From the NCBI GenBank assembly GCA_002083635.1, contig MSXP01000006.1, positions 62,001 to 126,000 of the forward strand: a stretch of 64,000 nucleotides of DNA, written 5' to 3'. Both the position numbers and the translations under genes were made by a program. Positions 44,591 through 52,979 of the stretch are shown here, one piece after another (within the stretch, counting starts at the first letter, position 1; every line of letters starts with the position of its first letter). The notes under the pieces are model-generated. The model saw only the letters and a list, made by a program, of their open reading frames with translations. It ran no database searches and had not been told where the DNA came from. The stretch is from Proteobacteria bacterium ST_bin12. GTDB lineage: Bacteria; Pseudomonadota; Gammaproteobacteria; Burkholderiales; Methylophilaceae.

Positions 44591-46828
44591 ATGAGCACAC
44601 CACAATCTTCTATGCTAACAAAGCAGGTTATCCGCGATGGTTTAAGCTATATTTTGCGCGGCGGTTTACGCATTAAAAATGCGCATTTACCGACTAATCA
44701 GCACGCGATACCCACAAATTTTATTGGTGTCTGCGTTGCGTCTAATCCAAATCCTGCAGTCGATGACTATGTTGTGCAACAGTTAAAAAATATTGGCATA
44801 ACACGTGTTCGTTTAGATTTTACTTATGGCGATTTGGATAGCTTTAATGCGCGTTTTTTACGCCGTTTAATCGCTGAAAAATTTGAAATTACTCTGCATA
44901 TCATACAGCCGTTTAAAGCTGCAAAAAATATGCTCACTCAACCCGAGCAAGACATTTGGCAGCATTTTTTGGCGTCCGTGTTAACAAGCTTTGGCAATCA
45001 AATTCATGCAATTGAAATTGGTAATACGATTAATCGCAAACGCTGGGCTGGCTATACGCAGGATGGTTTTTTAAAAACATGGGCGATTGCGCACAGTGAA
45101 ATCAAGGCGCGTGGCGTGCCTCTGATTGGCCCTAACATTCAGGATTTTGAGCCACTTTATAACGTAAGCCTGCTTAAAACATTTAAATATCTGCATCAAT
45201 TGCCTGATATTCACAGCAACAATCTCTTTGTAGAGCGTGTGACAGAGCCTGAGCGTTTTGATCACCGCATATTTAAATATCAATGGGCACGATTTTTAAA
45301 ATATAACCTCATCAAAAAAGCGCGTATTTTACAAAAAATTAGCCATGATTTTGGTGTTAAGTCTACCGTTTCTTCCGTTGCTTTTTGGGCAATTTACCGC
45401 ATTCAACGGCTTTTGCCAGATGGCTTACAAAAACAAGCCGATTATGCAGTGCGCTATTTTTTACTATTAGCGGCTTCTGGTAGCTTTACGCAAGCCAATT
45501 GGGGCGCATTTATTTGCCAACGTGAAGGCTTAATTACGGATGGTTTAACTGAGGCAGATTATCCCGATTTAGAGCGTGTTAGCTATTACAAAAATGTAGA
45601 TGGCGAGTTAAAGCATTATCAGCAACACCCGAGTTTTCATGCAGTTAAAACAGTGGTCAACTTAATCCACGGCGCGCGTTATGTCGCGCCAATCGCCACC
45701 GCGAATGGCCTAGAAATTCATCACTTTGTGCAAGGCACGCAACACTTTCATGCTGCTTGGACAATTAACGGCAAAGCTGCATCATTAAGTGAAATTTATT
45801 CTGCAGACGCCTTAAAAATTTCAAAAATATTGCATCGAGATGGTCAAGAGCTGACACAAAAACCAGACCTTATTACTGAATCACCGATTTATTTATTGTG
45901 GGATGGTGAAGCGCCTACTGTGTCAAATCCGCAATTGGCAAAAGATTTGTCGATTCATGCGCATGTACAAGATTTACATTATTTTGAATTTAAAGGTAAT
46001 GATTGGCACGGTTTGGTTTTGGCAAAAAATAGCCACGATGCGCAGCTTATTTTGCAAAAATTGCATCCGCAAACTTTGCAAGCACCTAATAAAGATGGCA
46101 CGCTACGCCATGCTCGTAATGCCATTTGGGCGGTGCCTGACCCAAGAGATAGTGGTTTAAAACAGTTAACCATTAAACAACCGATTAAAATGTATCCGCA
46201 TAAAGCGTTTTTAGATCGCTTTAAGCCCAGCAAAGCCAAGCGCAGTTGGAATGGCGCGATGGAACTGATGCGTCGCGGTGTTGCTACTGCGCAGCCTGTG
46301 GCCTATTTTGAAAAAATGGGCGACACCACATTGAAGCAGAATTTTTACCTGTGTGAATTTGTAAAAGCAGATGCCAATATCGGGCAGATTTTTTCTGCTT
46401 ACGCCAGAGGAGAGTACGATTTTCTCGATTTAAATCCCGAATTAGTTTATACACAACTTGCACAATATTGTCACACCATGCACAGCCGAGGCGTGCATTT
46501 TAGAGATTTATCAGGCGGCAATATCTTGGTGAATATTCATGCAAAAAAACAGTTAAGTTTTTCTTTAATTGATACTGCGCGCATCCATGCCTACAATCAC
46601 AGCATTGATTTTAATTTGCGTATTGCCGATTTAACACGCGCTTGTCACAAGCTCAATTGGGCGGGGCGTGAGCGCTTTATGCAAATTTATTTAGGGCTTT
46701 CTGGCAGGCAATTTACTTGGCAAAATCGCTTACAGTTTCAGCTATACGACTTTAAAGTGTCGCTTAAACGCACTATTGGTCGCAAAGCGATTAAGCGTTT
46801 ATTACAAGGATTTAAAGGGAATACTTAA
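44591..46828 (+). CDS. Glycosidase-like barrel fused to a WaaP/Kdo-kinase-type domain
   Basis: In this 745-residue protein, residues about 40-330 resemble a TIM-barrel glycoside hydrolase: FIGVCVASNPNPAVDDYVV, TRVRLDFTYGD and HAIEIGNTINRKRW. In the last, the acid/base glutamate expected after the Asn (EIGNE) is T146, so hydrolytic activity is doubtful. Residues about 530-730 form a lipopolysaccharide-kinase-type domain with HFRDLSGGN (H636, catalytic D639, N644) and metal site LIDTAR (D661). There is no signal peptide. It ends the array; pqqA lies 137 bp downstream. Confidence 0.78.
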   Translation: MSTPQSSMLTKQVIRDGLSYILRGGLRIKNAHLPTNQHAIPTNFIGVCVASNPNPAVDDYVVQQLKNIGITRVRLDFTYGDLDSFNARFLRRLIAEKFEITLHIIQPFKAAKNMLTQPEQDIWQHFLASVLTSFGNQIHAIEIGNTINRKRWAGYTQDGFLKTWAIAHSEIKARGVPLIGPNIQDFEPLYNVSLLKTFKYLHQLPDIHSNNLFVERVTEPERFDHRIFKYQWARFLKYNLIKKARILQKISHDFGVKSTVSSVAFWAIYRIQRLLPDGLQKQADYAVRYFLLLAASGSFTQANWGAFICQREGLITDGLTEADYPDLERVSYYKNVDGELKHYQQHPSFHAVKTVVNLIHGARYVAPIATANGLEIHHFVQGTQHFHAAWTINGKAASLSEIYSADALKISKILHRDGQELTQKPDLITESPIYLLWDGEAPTVSNPQLAKDLSIHAHVQDLHYFEFKGNDWHGLVLAKNSHDAQLILQKLHPQTLQAPNKDGTLRHARNAIWAVPDPRDSGLKQLTIKQPIKMYPHKAFLDRFKPSKAKRSWNGAMELMRRGVATAQPVAYFEKMGDTTLKQNFYLCEFVKADANIGQIFSAYARGEYDFLDLNPELVYTQLAQYCHTMHSRGVHFRDLSGGNILVNIHAKKQLSFSLIDTARIHAYNHSIDFNLRIADLTRACHKLNWAGRERFMQIYLGLSGRQFTWQNRLQFQLYDFKVSLKRTIGRKAIKRLLQGFKGNT

Positions 46829-46965
46829 CCATTTAATCTAATGAAAATCATGAGCGTGTTTTAAGTGCTTTAGATAGTGGCTTATTTTGCGATAAGCGTA
46901 GTATTCAACTTACGTTATGCAGTTGTGAAAACAAAGCGAACGAATTTAAACCTAAGGAGATTACT

Positions 46966-47037
46966 ATGTGGACAACACCAGCTGCTACTGAAATGCGTTT
47001 CGGTTTCGAAGTGACAATGTACGTAATGAACAAGTAA
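46966..47037 (+). CDS. pqqA: PQQ precursor peptide PqqA (orphan)
   Basis: This 23-residue peptide, too short for usual gene finders, reads MWTTPAATEMRFGFEVTMYV then MNK. It has the PqqA pattern: an early tryptophan and proline, and the EVTMY core in which E15 and Y19 (spacing E-x3-Y) are the residues cross-linked by PqqE to form pyrroloquinoline quinone. A strong AAGGAGA ribosome site lies 46954-46960 and a terminator follows at once. No pqqBCDE genes are nearby, so the peptide would be processed in trans. Methylotrophs often carry extra pqqA copies to supply PQQ for methanol dehydrogenase. Confidence 0.88.
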   Translation: MWTTPAATEMRFGFEVTMYVMNK

Positions 47038-47055
47038 TCTTTTGTTCATGGTATA

Positions 47056-47082
47056 AAAAGGGTGCTTTAAGCGCCCTTTTTT
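47056..47082 (+). terminator. Terminator after pqqA
   Basis: A 10-bp stem with one G-T pair (AAAAGGGTGC / GCGCCCTTTT) and loop TTTAA is followed by further T residues. It gives the pqqA message a short, stable 3' end. Confidence 0.88.
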
Positions 47083-47132
47083 ATTGCCTGCTAGTTTAGT
47101 TAATCTGCTAGATAAATTGGTCAATCAAACTA

Positions 47133-48407
47133 TTATTTAGCTAGCACAAATCCTTTAGGCAATAACACCCAAATTTTACCTTGTTGTTTCATGGTGCCAG
47201 CTTGTTTGCCAGCAGCGTCCCCCGCGCCCCAAAAGAAATCCGCACGCACACCGCCTTTAATGGCGCCACCTGTATCTTGCGCCATCATCAATCGTTTTAA
47301 TGGCTTTGTGCTATTGGGTTGAGTTGTCGATAAAAATATTGGTGCGCCCAAAGGTATATATTTTGGGTCTATCGCCACGCTACGCTCTGCCGAAATAGGT
47401 ACACCAAGTGCGCCTAGCGGGCCTGGTAAATCAGCGGGTAATTCCCTAAAAAAAACGTAGCTGGGATTACTATTCAGCAAATCGCGTAATTTGTCTAAAT
47501 TATTACGCGCCCAATTTTTAATGCCTTGCATCGATGCTTGGTCTGCGGTCAACTCATTACGCTCAATCAGTAAGCGGCCAATTGAGTTATAGGAATGACC
47601 ATTTTGATCGGCATAACCTACATGCACTTGCTGACCATTATCTAAGTTAACCAAACCCGAACCCTGAATTTGTAAGAAAAACACATCAATAATGTCGTTA
47701 ATCCAGACGATTTCACTGCCTGCTAAAGGCGATGGATTGGTTTCAATTTCCGCGCGTGTCATATACGGAATTAATTTTTTGCCACCTTGTTTTGTATCTA
47801 CTAGCTTACCGCGAATACGCTTAAATTTAAGCTCAGGGTAAACATCTGCTAACTCCACTGTGACAATATCTTTAGGTTGCGCATATAAAGGATAAGGATA
47901 TTGCGCCGATTGTTTGCGACTACCCTGAAGTAGCGGTTCATAATATCCTGTAATTAACCCTGTATTTTCGCCCTCTGCGCTGGTGGCTGAGTAAACATCA
48001 AATTGGGTTGTCAAATAAGCAATAATGGCTGCATTGTTTGGCTTGCCTAGCGTTTTGGCCGCGCTACAAGCTGGCTGCCACTGTGGTTTGTTTCTAAGCG
48101 TGCTGCAACTTTGCAGCCACGCACCCCACGCCACACTTAAATCGTCTTCCATCAGTCCATCAATTTCTTCCCATTTGGCTGGCTTGAGCAAGCTGTAATC
48201 TGTAGGCGATTTAGTATCTTTTATCTCAACAGGCTTGGCTTCAGTGGGGCTTTTAGATTGACTATCTGGTGGCAATTGCACCGGTGCTTGGCTTTGCGCA
48301 CAATTGCAGTTAGGTGGATTAGGCTTTGCTGTAGAGGGTTTAGTATTTTTCTTGGCGCAAGAAACCGTTATAACGCCTAGCAAAACAATAATCAGTAAAC
48401 GCCGCAT
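47133..48407 (-). CDS. mltA: Membrane-bound lytic murein transglycosylase A
   Basis: The 424-residue lipoprotein has signal MRRLLIIVLLGVITVSC and a proline/lysine-rich linker to about 75. The MltA catalytic domain has TGYYEPLLQGSRK and IPYMTRAEI, and the C-terminal 3D domain contains AQDTGGAIKGGVRADFFWG with the catalytic aspartate. MltA cleaves glycan strands of peptidoglycan into 1,6-anhydro products at the outer membrane. It is the last gene of the minus-strand set thiS-thiG-apaG-mltA, 3 bp after apaG. Confidence 0.95.
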   Translation of the reverse strand: MRRLLIIVLLGVITVSCAKKNTKPSTAKPNPPNCNCAQSQAPVQLPPDSQSKSPTEAKPVEIKDTKSPTDYSLLKPAKWEEIDGLMEDDLSVAWGAWLQSCSTLRNKPQWQPACSAAKTLGKPNNAAIIAYLTTQFDVYSATSAEGENTGLITGYYEPLLQGSRKQSAQYPYPLYAQPKDIVTVELADVYPELKFKRIRGKLVDTKQGGKKLIPYMTRAEIETNPSPLAGSEIVWINDIIDVFFLQIQGSGLVNLDNGQQVHVGYADQNGHSYNSIGRLLIERNELTADQASMQGIKNWARNNLDKLRDLLNSNPSYVFFRELPADLPGPLGALGVPISAERSVAIDPKYIPLGAPIFLSTTQPNSTKPLKRLMMAQDTGGAIKGGVRADFFWGAGDAAGKQAGTMKQQGKIWVLLPKGFVLAK

Positions 48408-48410
48408 CGC

Positions 48411-48794
48411 TTAATGCAGCACTCTAGGTTGCGCCAACACAAATGGCTCAATAATGGCTTCAAACGGTGTTCCATCAACCGCTACCATAAAGTAACTACC
48501 ACGCATTTCTCCTTCTTGCGTGGCCAAAACTGTACCGCTGGTGTATTCAAACTGCTGATTAGGGTTCAAAAGCGGCTGCGCACCTACTACGCCCAAACCT
48601 TTTACTTCCTGCACATGTTGATGGCTATCGGTAATCACCCAATGCCGACTAATTAATTGCGCGGCGATATTGCCAACGTTAGTAATAGTGACCGTGTAGG
48701 CAAATGCAAACTTGCTTTCTTCTACATTAGACTGGTCAGGCAAGTAAGCCGTTTGCACAGAAACCGAGAACGCATATTGGGTTTGAGTCGCCAT
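48411..48794 (-). CDS. apaG: ApaG protein
   Basis: The 127-residue immunoglobulin-like ApaG has the family runs FAYTVTITNVGNIAAQLISRHWVITD (about 28-53), VVGAQPLLNPNQQFEYTSG and MRGSYFMVAVDGTPFEAIIEPF. The biochemical role is unsettled (linked to cobalt/magnesium resistance in enterics). Its ATG shares one base with the thiG stop codon, so translation is coupled; mltA follows directly. Confidence 0.93.
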   Translation of the reverse strand: MATQTQYAFSVSVQTAYLPDQSNVEESKFAFAYTVTITNVGNIAAQLISRHWVITDSHQHVQEVKGLGVVGAQPLLNPNQQFEYTSGTVLATQEGEMRGSYFMVAVDGTPFEAIIEPFVLAQPRVLH

Positions 48795-49576
48795 TAAGCA
48801 ATCATTCCGCCGATTGGCGAACTTGGGCTGGCTAAATATAGCTTTTTAGGCATTCTGCCAGCAAGATAGGATTCACGGCCTGCTTCAATTGCTTTTTTCA
48901 TGGCACCAGCCATCATCACAGGGTCGCGCGCCGCCGCAATCGCCGTATTCATTAATACGCCTGCACAGCCGAGCTCCATCGCAATCGCCGCATCCGCCGC
49001 ACTGCCAACGCCAGCATCCACTAGCACAGGGATTTTGGCGTTTTCAATAATAATTTGTAAATTCCATGGGTTTAAAATACCCATGCCAGAGCCGATGAGT
49101 GAAGCCAACGGCATCACCGCACAACAACCAATATCTTCTAATTCCTTAGCAATAATCGGGTCGTCCGAGGTATAAACCATCACATCAAAACCATCTTTGA
49201 CTAACACTTTGGCCGCTGCAATGGTTTCAATCACATTTGGGTAAAGTGTTTTGGGGTCGCCTAATACTTCTAACTTAACCAATTTGTGGCCATCTAAAAG
49301 CTCGCGCGCCAAGCGTAATGTGCGCACGGCATCATCTGCCGTATAACAACCTGCGGTATTGGGTAAATAGGTAAATTCTTCTGGCGGCAAATATTCCAAC
49401 AAAGAAGGCTCACCAGTTGTTTGGCCAATATTGGTGCGGCGAATCGCTACTGTCACAATTTGTGCGCCGCTAGCGTCAATGGCTGCGCGCGTTTCAGTAA
49501 AGTCTTTGTATTTACCTGTGCCCACTAGCAAACGCGAGTGGTAGGATTTTCCTGCAATAATGAGTTGTTCTGACAT
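48794..49576 (-). CDS. thiG: Thiazole synthase ThiG
   Basis: ThiG forms the thiazole phosphate of thiamine from DXP, dehydroglycine and ThiS thiocarboxylate. The 260-residue TIM barrel shows GTGKYKDFTETRAAIDASG, the VTVAIRR strand, the lysine-bearing KLVKLEVLGDPKTLYPN, and PVLVDAGVGSAADAAIAMELG with the phosphate site. thiS lies 44 bp upstream. Other thi genes are not in the window. Confidence 0.97.
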   Translation of the reverse strand: MSEQLIIAGKSYHSRLLVGTGKYKDFTETRAAIDASGAQIVTVAIRRTNIGQTTGEPSLLEYLPPEEFTYLPNTAGCYTADDAVRTLRLARELLDGHKLVKLEVLGDPKTLYPNVIETIAAAKVLVKDGFDVMVYTSDDPIIAKELEDIGCCAVMPLASLIGSGMGILNPWNLQIIIENAKIPVLVDAGVGSAADAAIAMELGCAGVLMNTAIAAARDPVMMAGAMKKAIEAGRESYLAGRMPKKLYLASPSSPIGGMIA

Positions 49577-49620
49577 AATTTTTGCTATCTAAAATGAATT
49601 TGCTATCAATCTGCTCAACA

Positions 49621-49824
49621 CTAACCGCCGCCTACCGCACCCACAATTTCCAGCTTATCGCCATCCTGCAAAAAAATATCTGCAAACTGGCTACGTGGAA
49701 CGATCTCACCGTTTTTTTCAATCGCCAAGCGCTTGCCTGATAAATTGAGTGCAGCAACTAATGATTCGACTGTTAATTCAGCGACTTCGAAAATTTTAAC
49801 GTTTCCATTAATACTAATATTCAT
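49621..49824 (-). CDS. thiS: Sulfur carrier protein ThiS
   Basis: The 67-residue ubiquitin-fold carrier ends VGAVGGG; the C-terminal glycines are adenylated and thiocarboxylated to donate sulfur to ThiG. It contains the usual LAIEKNGEIVPRSQF and DGDKLEIVGAVGGG. It is the first gene of the minus-strand set. No TPP riboswitch was seen upstream. Confidence 0.95.
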   Translation of the reverse strand: MNISINGNVKIFEVAELTVESLVAALNLSGKRLAIEKNGEIVPRSQFADIFLQDGDKLEIVGAVGGG

Positions 49825-50089
49825 TATTTAACCAGTTTTAAGCGTTAAGTTTGTTTTTGGTTACCGCATTCACATTGCAACATTATTTAATATGAAATAG
49901 TAAATAAATTATTATTTCGTGTATTCCACAACAACTTAAGTGCGTTATTTAGCAAAGTGTCATGATTTTATTGATTTGTTTACTGAATACATGAATTTAG
50001 TGAATTTTTTTGATAAATTACATTCATATGCAACAGAAACAAAACTTCTGTTGTTTTAACTCCCAAAAGGATTTTTTAAGGAAATTATA

Positions 50090-50263
50090 ATGCAAGCACT
50101 AAACGTAAAACCTGCCGCAAAACCACAACTACTGAACGAAATATACGAACCATCACTGAATCAAAAGTCCGATAAAGTAAAAGTCCAAGAAACTCATGTC
50201 TTAACTTTACAAAAACCTAAAAATATCAATCGGCTATTAGAAGCTTACAGCGATTGCGTCTAA
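50090..50263 (+). CDS. Orphan small protein, 57 residues
   Basis: This unassigned short frame has a good ribosome site (AAGGAAA, 50079-50085) and an AT-rich 265-bp upstream gap able to hold a promoter. The product is soluble and polar, with N-terminal MQALNVKPAAKPQLLNEIYE and C-terminal NRLLEAYSDCV, a single cysteine one residue from the end. There is no signal peptide or membrane helix. A leader-plus-core layout, as in modified-peptide precursors, is possible but unproven. It lies alone between divergent thiS and convergent gnd. Confidence 0.55.
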   Translation: MQALNVKPAAKPQLLNEIYEPSLNQKSDKVKVQETHVLTLQKPKNINRLLEAYSDCV

Positions 50264-50303
50264 AGTCTAATTCATTACTTAATACTCAAAAATACTTCAA
50301 ATA

Positions 50304-50328
50304 GTGGGTCGCTTTATTCGCAACCCAC
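50304..50328. other. Hairpin between the 57-codon gene and gnd
   Basis: Arms GTGGGTCGC and GCAACCCAC pair at 8 of 9 positions around a 7-base loop. There is no clean T run, so termination is only possible; it sits between two convergent genes. Confidence 0.4.
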
Positions 50329-50363
50329 CAGTTGATTTTATTCACAAACTATTCAGCTGAGAT

Positions 50364-51878
50364 TTATTCAATTTCCAACTGTGGGCGGCCAGCCTCTGGC
50401 CAATCTAAATGGTAGAACTGACCACGCGGCTGATCTTTACGCTCATACGTATGCGCGCCAAAATAATCACGCTGACCTTGCAATAAGTTAGCTGGCAAAT
50501 CTGCGCTGCGGTAACCATCATAATACGCTAACGCTGCCGAAAAACCTTGTGCTGGAATGCCGTTGGTGACTGCCAAGGCAATCACTTTACGCCAGCCTGC
50601 TTGACCGTCATTCATCGAGTTAGTGAAATACGGGTCTAGCATCAAGTTTTTCAATCGAGAATTTAATGCATAAGCATCAGTAATTTTTTGCAAGAAACGG
50701 GCGCGGATGATACAACCACCACGCCAAATTTGCGCGATTTCACCAAAGTTTAGTTTCCAATTGTAAGCCACTTGCGCTTTGTCCATTAACTGGAAACCTT
50801 GTGCGTAGGCACAGATTTTTGAGCAATACAGCGCATTTTTAATCGCTTCGATAATCGCGGCTTTATCTGTTTCTTTTACTAGCACTGGGCCTTTTAAGAT
50901 TTTGCTGGCTTCAACACGCTCTTCTTTTAAGCTTGATAACGCGCGTGCATAAACCGCTGCAGCAATCGCATTCGCTGGTGCGCCTAATTCAAGCGCATTC
51001 GCTGCTGTCCATTGACCAGTCCCTTTTTGACCAGCAGTATCTAAAATTTGGTCTACCAAGAAGCCTTTGCCTGCAGGGTCTTTTTGCTGCAAGATATCCG
51101 CAGTAATTTCAATCAAGAAGCTTGATAATTCGCCTTTATTCCATTCAGCAAATACTTTACCAATTTCATCTGCTGGCATGCCAAGCAAGTTTTTCATGAG
51201 CCAGTAAGCTTCGCAAATCAATTGCATATCGATATATTCAATACCGTTGTGCACCATTTTTACGTAATGGCCAGCGCCGTCTGGGCCGATGTACTCAGCA
51301 CATGAGAAACCGCCTTCAACTGGTTTGCCAGGTGCGCCGCCTTCTAATGGCTCGCCTGTTACGGCATCTACTTTAGCGGCAATGTCGCGCCAAATTGGCT
51401 CTAATGAAGACCATGCTTTGCGTGTGCCTGATGGCATTAATGAAGGGCCGAAACGCGCGCCAGTTTCGCCACCTGAAACGCCAGAACCGATAAATTCGAT
51501 GCCTTTAGCGACCAATTCTTTTTCGCGGCGGATGGTGTCTGTCCATAATGAGTTGCCGCCATCAATGATGATGTCGCCTTGCTCTAAGAAAGGCAACAAT
51601 GCGTTTATCGTAACATCGGTCGCGCTACCCGCTTTAACCAATAAGATGATTTTGCGTGGGCGTTTGATGCTTAATACGAAAGAAGCCAAATCGGCATGTC
51701 CAACCACATTTTCATGTGAAGGTTCATTTTTTTTGCATTCTTCTACGAATGCAGTCATTTTTTTAGGGTCGCGGTTGTAAACAGCGATGGTGTAGCCGTG
51801 ATCGGCAATATTCAGGGCTAAATTTTGGCCCATGACAGCTAGGCCTACTAGGCCAATATCAGCATTTTTTGTGGTCAT
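50364..51878 (-). CDS. gnd: 6-phosphogluconate dehydrogenase (decarboxylating)
   Basis: The 504-residue product is a little longer than the usual 468-485. It has the NADP-binding start IGLVGLAVMGQNLALNIADHGY, substrate motifs IIDGGNSLWTDT and GSGVSGGETGARFGPSLMPSG, and catalytic KMVHNGIEYIDMQ and DQILDTAGQKGTGQW. It oxidises 6-phosphogluconate to ribulose-5-phosphate and CO2. In RuMP-cycle methylotrophs it is part of the dissimilatory formaldehyde oxidation loop; here that role is inferred. It is monocistronic. Confidence 0.96.
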   Translation of the reverse strand: MTTKNADIGLVGLAVMGQNLALNIADHGYTIAVYNRDPKKMTAFVEECKKNEPSHENVVGHADLASFVLSIKRPRKIILLVKAGSATDVTINALLPFLEQGDIIIDGGNSLWTDTIRREKELVAKGIEFIGSGVSGGETGARFGPSLMPSGTRKAWSSLEPIWRDIAAKVDAVTGEPLEGGAPGKPVEGGFSCAEYIGPDGAGHYVKMVHNGIEYIDMQLICEAYWLMKNLLGMPADEIGKVFAEWNKGELSSFLIEITADILQQKDPAGKGFLVDQILDTAGQKGTGQWTAANALELGAPANAIAAAVYARALSSLKEERVEASKILKGPVLVKETDKAAIIEAIKNALYCSKICAYAQGFQLMDKAQVAYNWKLNFGEIAQIWRGGCIIRARFLQKITDAYALNSRLKNLMLDPYFTNSMNDGQAGWRKVIALAVTNGIPAQGFSAALAYYDGYRSADLPANLLQGQRDYFGAHTYERKDQPRGQFYHLDWPEAGRPQLEIE

Positions 51879-52046
51879 ATCATTCTCTAAAATTAATTAA
51901 ATGGGTAATTTAAACTAACAAAAACAAAAGCTTGTGACTATTGCTTCAGCATTACTTAGGTATTACTAGACATTACTAAATACTACATTTACTACAAAAA
52001 TGTTAACGCCCCGTTGCGTTAACATTAATGAAACATTGCTATAAAT

Positions 52047-52781
52047 CTATAGTGTATTTCTAAACATTTGTATGGCCAATTGATACCCTGTCATCGCCAA
52101 CTGCGGGTCATAACGCTCACCTTCGTCACGCATAAATGCGTGTTGGCCATTAAATTCATGCCATGAGAAAGTTAAGTTCGCTTCGGTGAGCTTTTGGTTC
52201 ACTAATACGCGACCAGCGGTAGGAATATGATTATCTTGTTTGCCCCAAATCATCATCAACTCGCCTTTGATATCGGCTAGTCTTTCCATGCTGTGTTGAT
52301 TGGGTTTATTGGGGATAATATTCGTATGTAAATCGGTGGCATAAAAACAAGCGGTGGCTTTTACTTCTGGTTGTAGCGCAGCACGAAACGCTAAATGCCC
52401 GCCGATGCAGAAACCCATTGCACCCAAATTACCGTTGTACCAATCTTGCGTGCCTAAATATTCAATCATGGCGCGGTTATCGGTGTCATAGCCTTGCACA
52501 TCTTTGGCAGCTTTATCTGCATTACCCTTTTCGCGGCCAGCATCGTCGTAGCCCAAAACCGTACCAATTGGGTTTAGCTCGTGAAACACCTCAGGCACCA
52601 AAACAGCATAACCTTGTCCTGCCATCATTTGCGCCGCGCGCTCAATAGGCCCTGTTTGCTGGAATATTTCGGAATAAAACAAGATGGCTGCGACTGGTTT
52701 GCTGTGAATGGGACGGTGCACATAAGTACGCATAACGCCAGTTGGGGTGTTTATATCAACAACATGCGTTTGAATTTGCAT
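52047..52781 (-). CDS. Dienelactone hydrolase family protein
   Basis: The 244-residue alpha/beta hydrolase has nucleophile C in GFCIGGHLAFRAAL (about 123-136), acid D in WGKQDNHIPTAGR and histidine in FNGQHAFMRDEG, the cysteine-aspartate-histidine triad of dienelactone hydrolases. The natural substrate is uncertain because no chlorocatechol pathway genes are present. It is monocistronic and divergent from the protease pair. Confidence 0.88.
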   Translation of the reverse strand: MQIQTHVVDINTPTGVMRTYVHRPIHSKPVAAILFYSEIFQQTGPIERAAQMMAGQGYAVLVPEVFHELNPIGTVLGYDDAGREKGNADKAAKDVQGYDTDNRAMIEYLGTQDWYNGNLGAMGFCIGGHLAFRAALQPEVKATACFYATDLHTNIIPNKPNQHSMERLADIKGELMMIWGKQDNHIPTAGRVLVNQKLTEANLTFSWHEFNGQHAFMRDEGERYDPQLAMTGYQLAIQMFRNTL

Positions 52782-52979
52782 TATTTTATTCCAAGGCTTA
52801 AATTAAAGATTTGTATTTTTGTGATTAATATTTTATTAAGTACAATATTTTACAGGGGTTTAAGGTGCTTTTCACGCATAATTTTGTGTTAAGTGGCTTA
52901 ATATGTTTTTATATTGTTGCAGAATTATTTTTTTAAAGGGTTGTCATTTAACGTACACATCACTACAGAAAGCAATTAT

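Noticed and set aside
46915..47124. 69-codon minus-strand frame across the pqqA region
   Set aside because: It runs antisense through pqqA and its terminator, has no ribosome site and no recognisable protein features.
49825..50089. Possible TPP riboswitch upstream of thiS
   Set aside because: No CTGAGA-type thi-box core was found on the minus strand in this gap.
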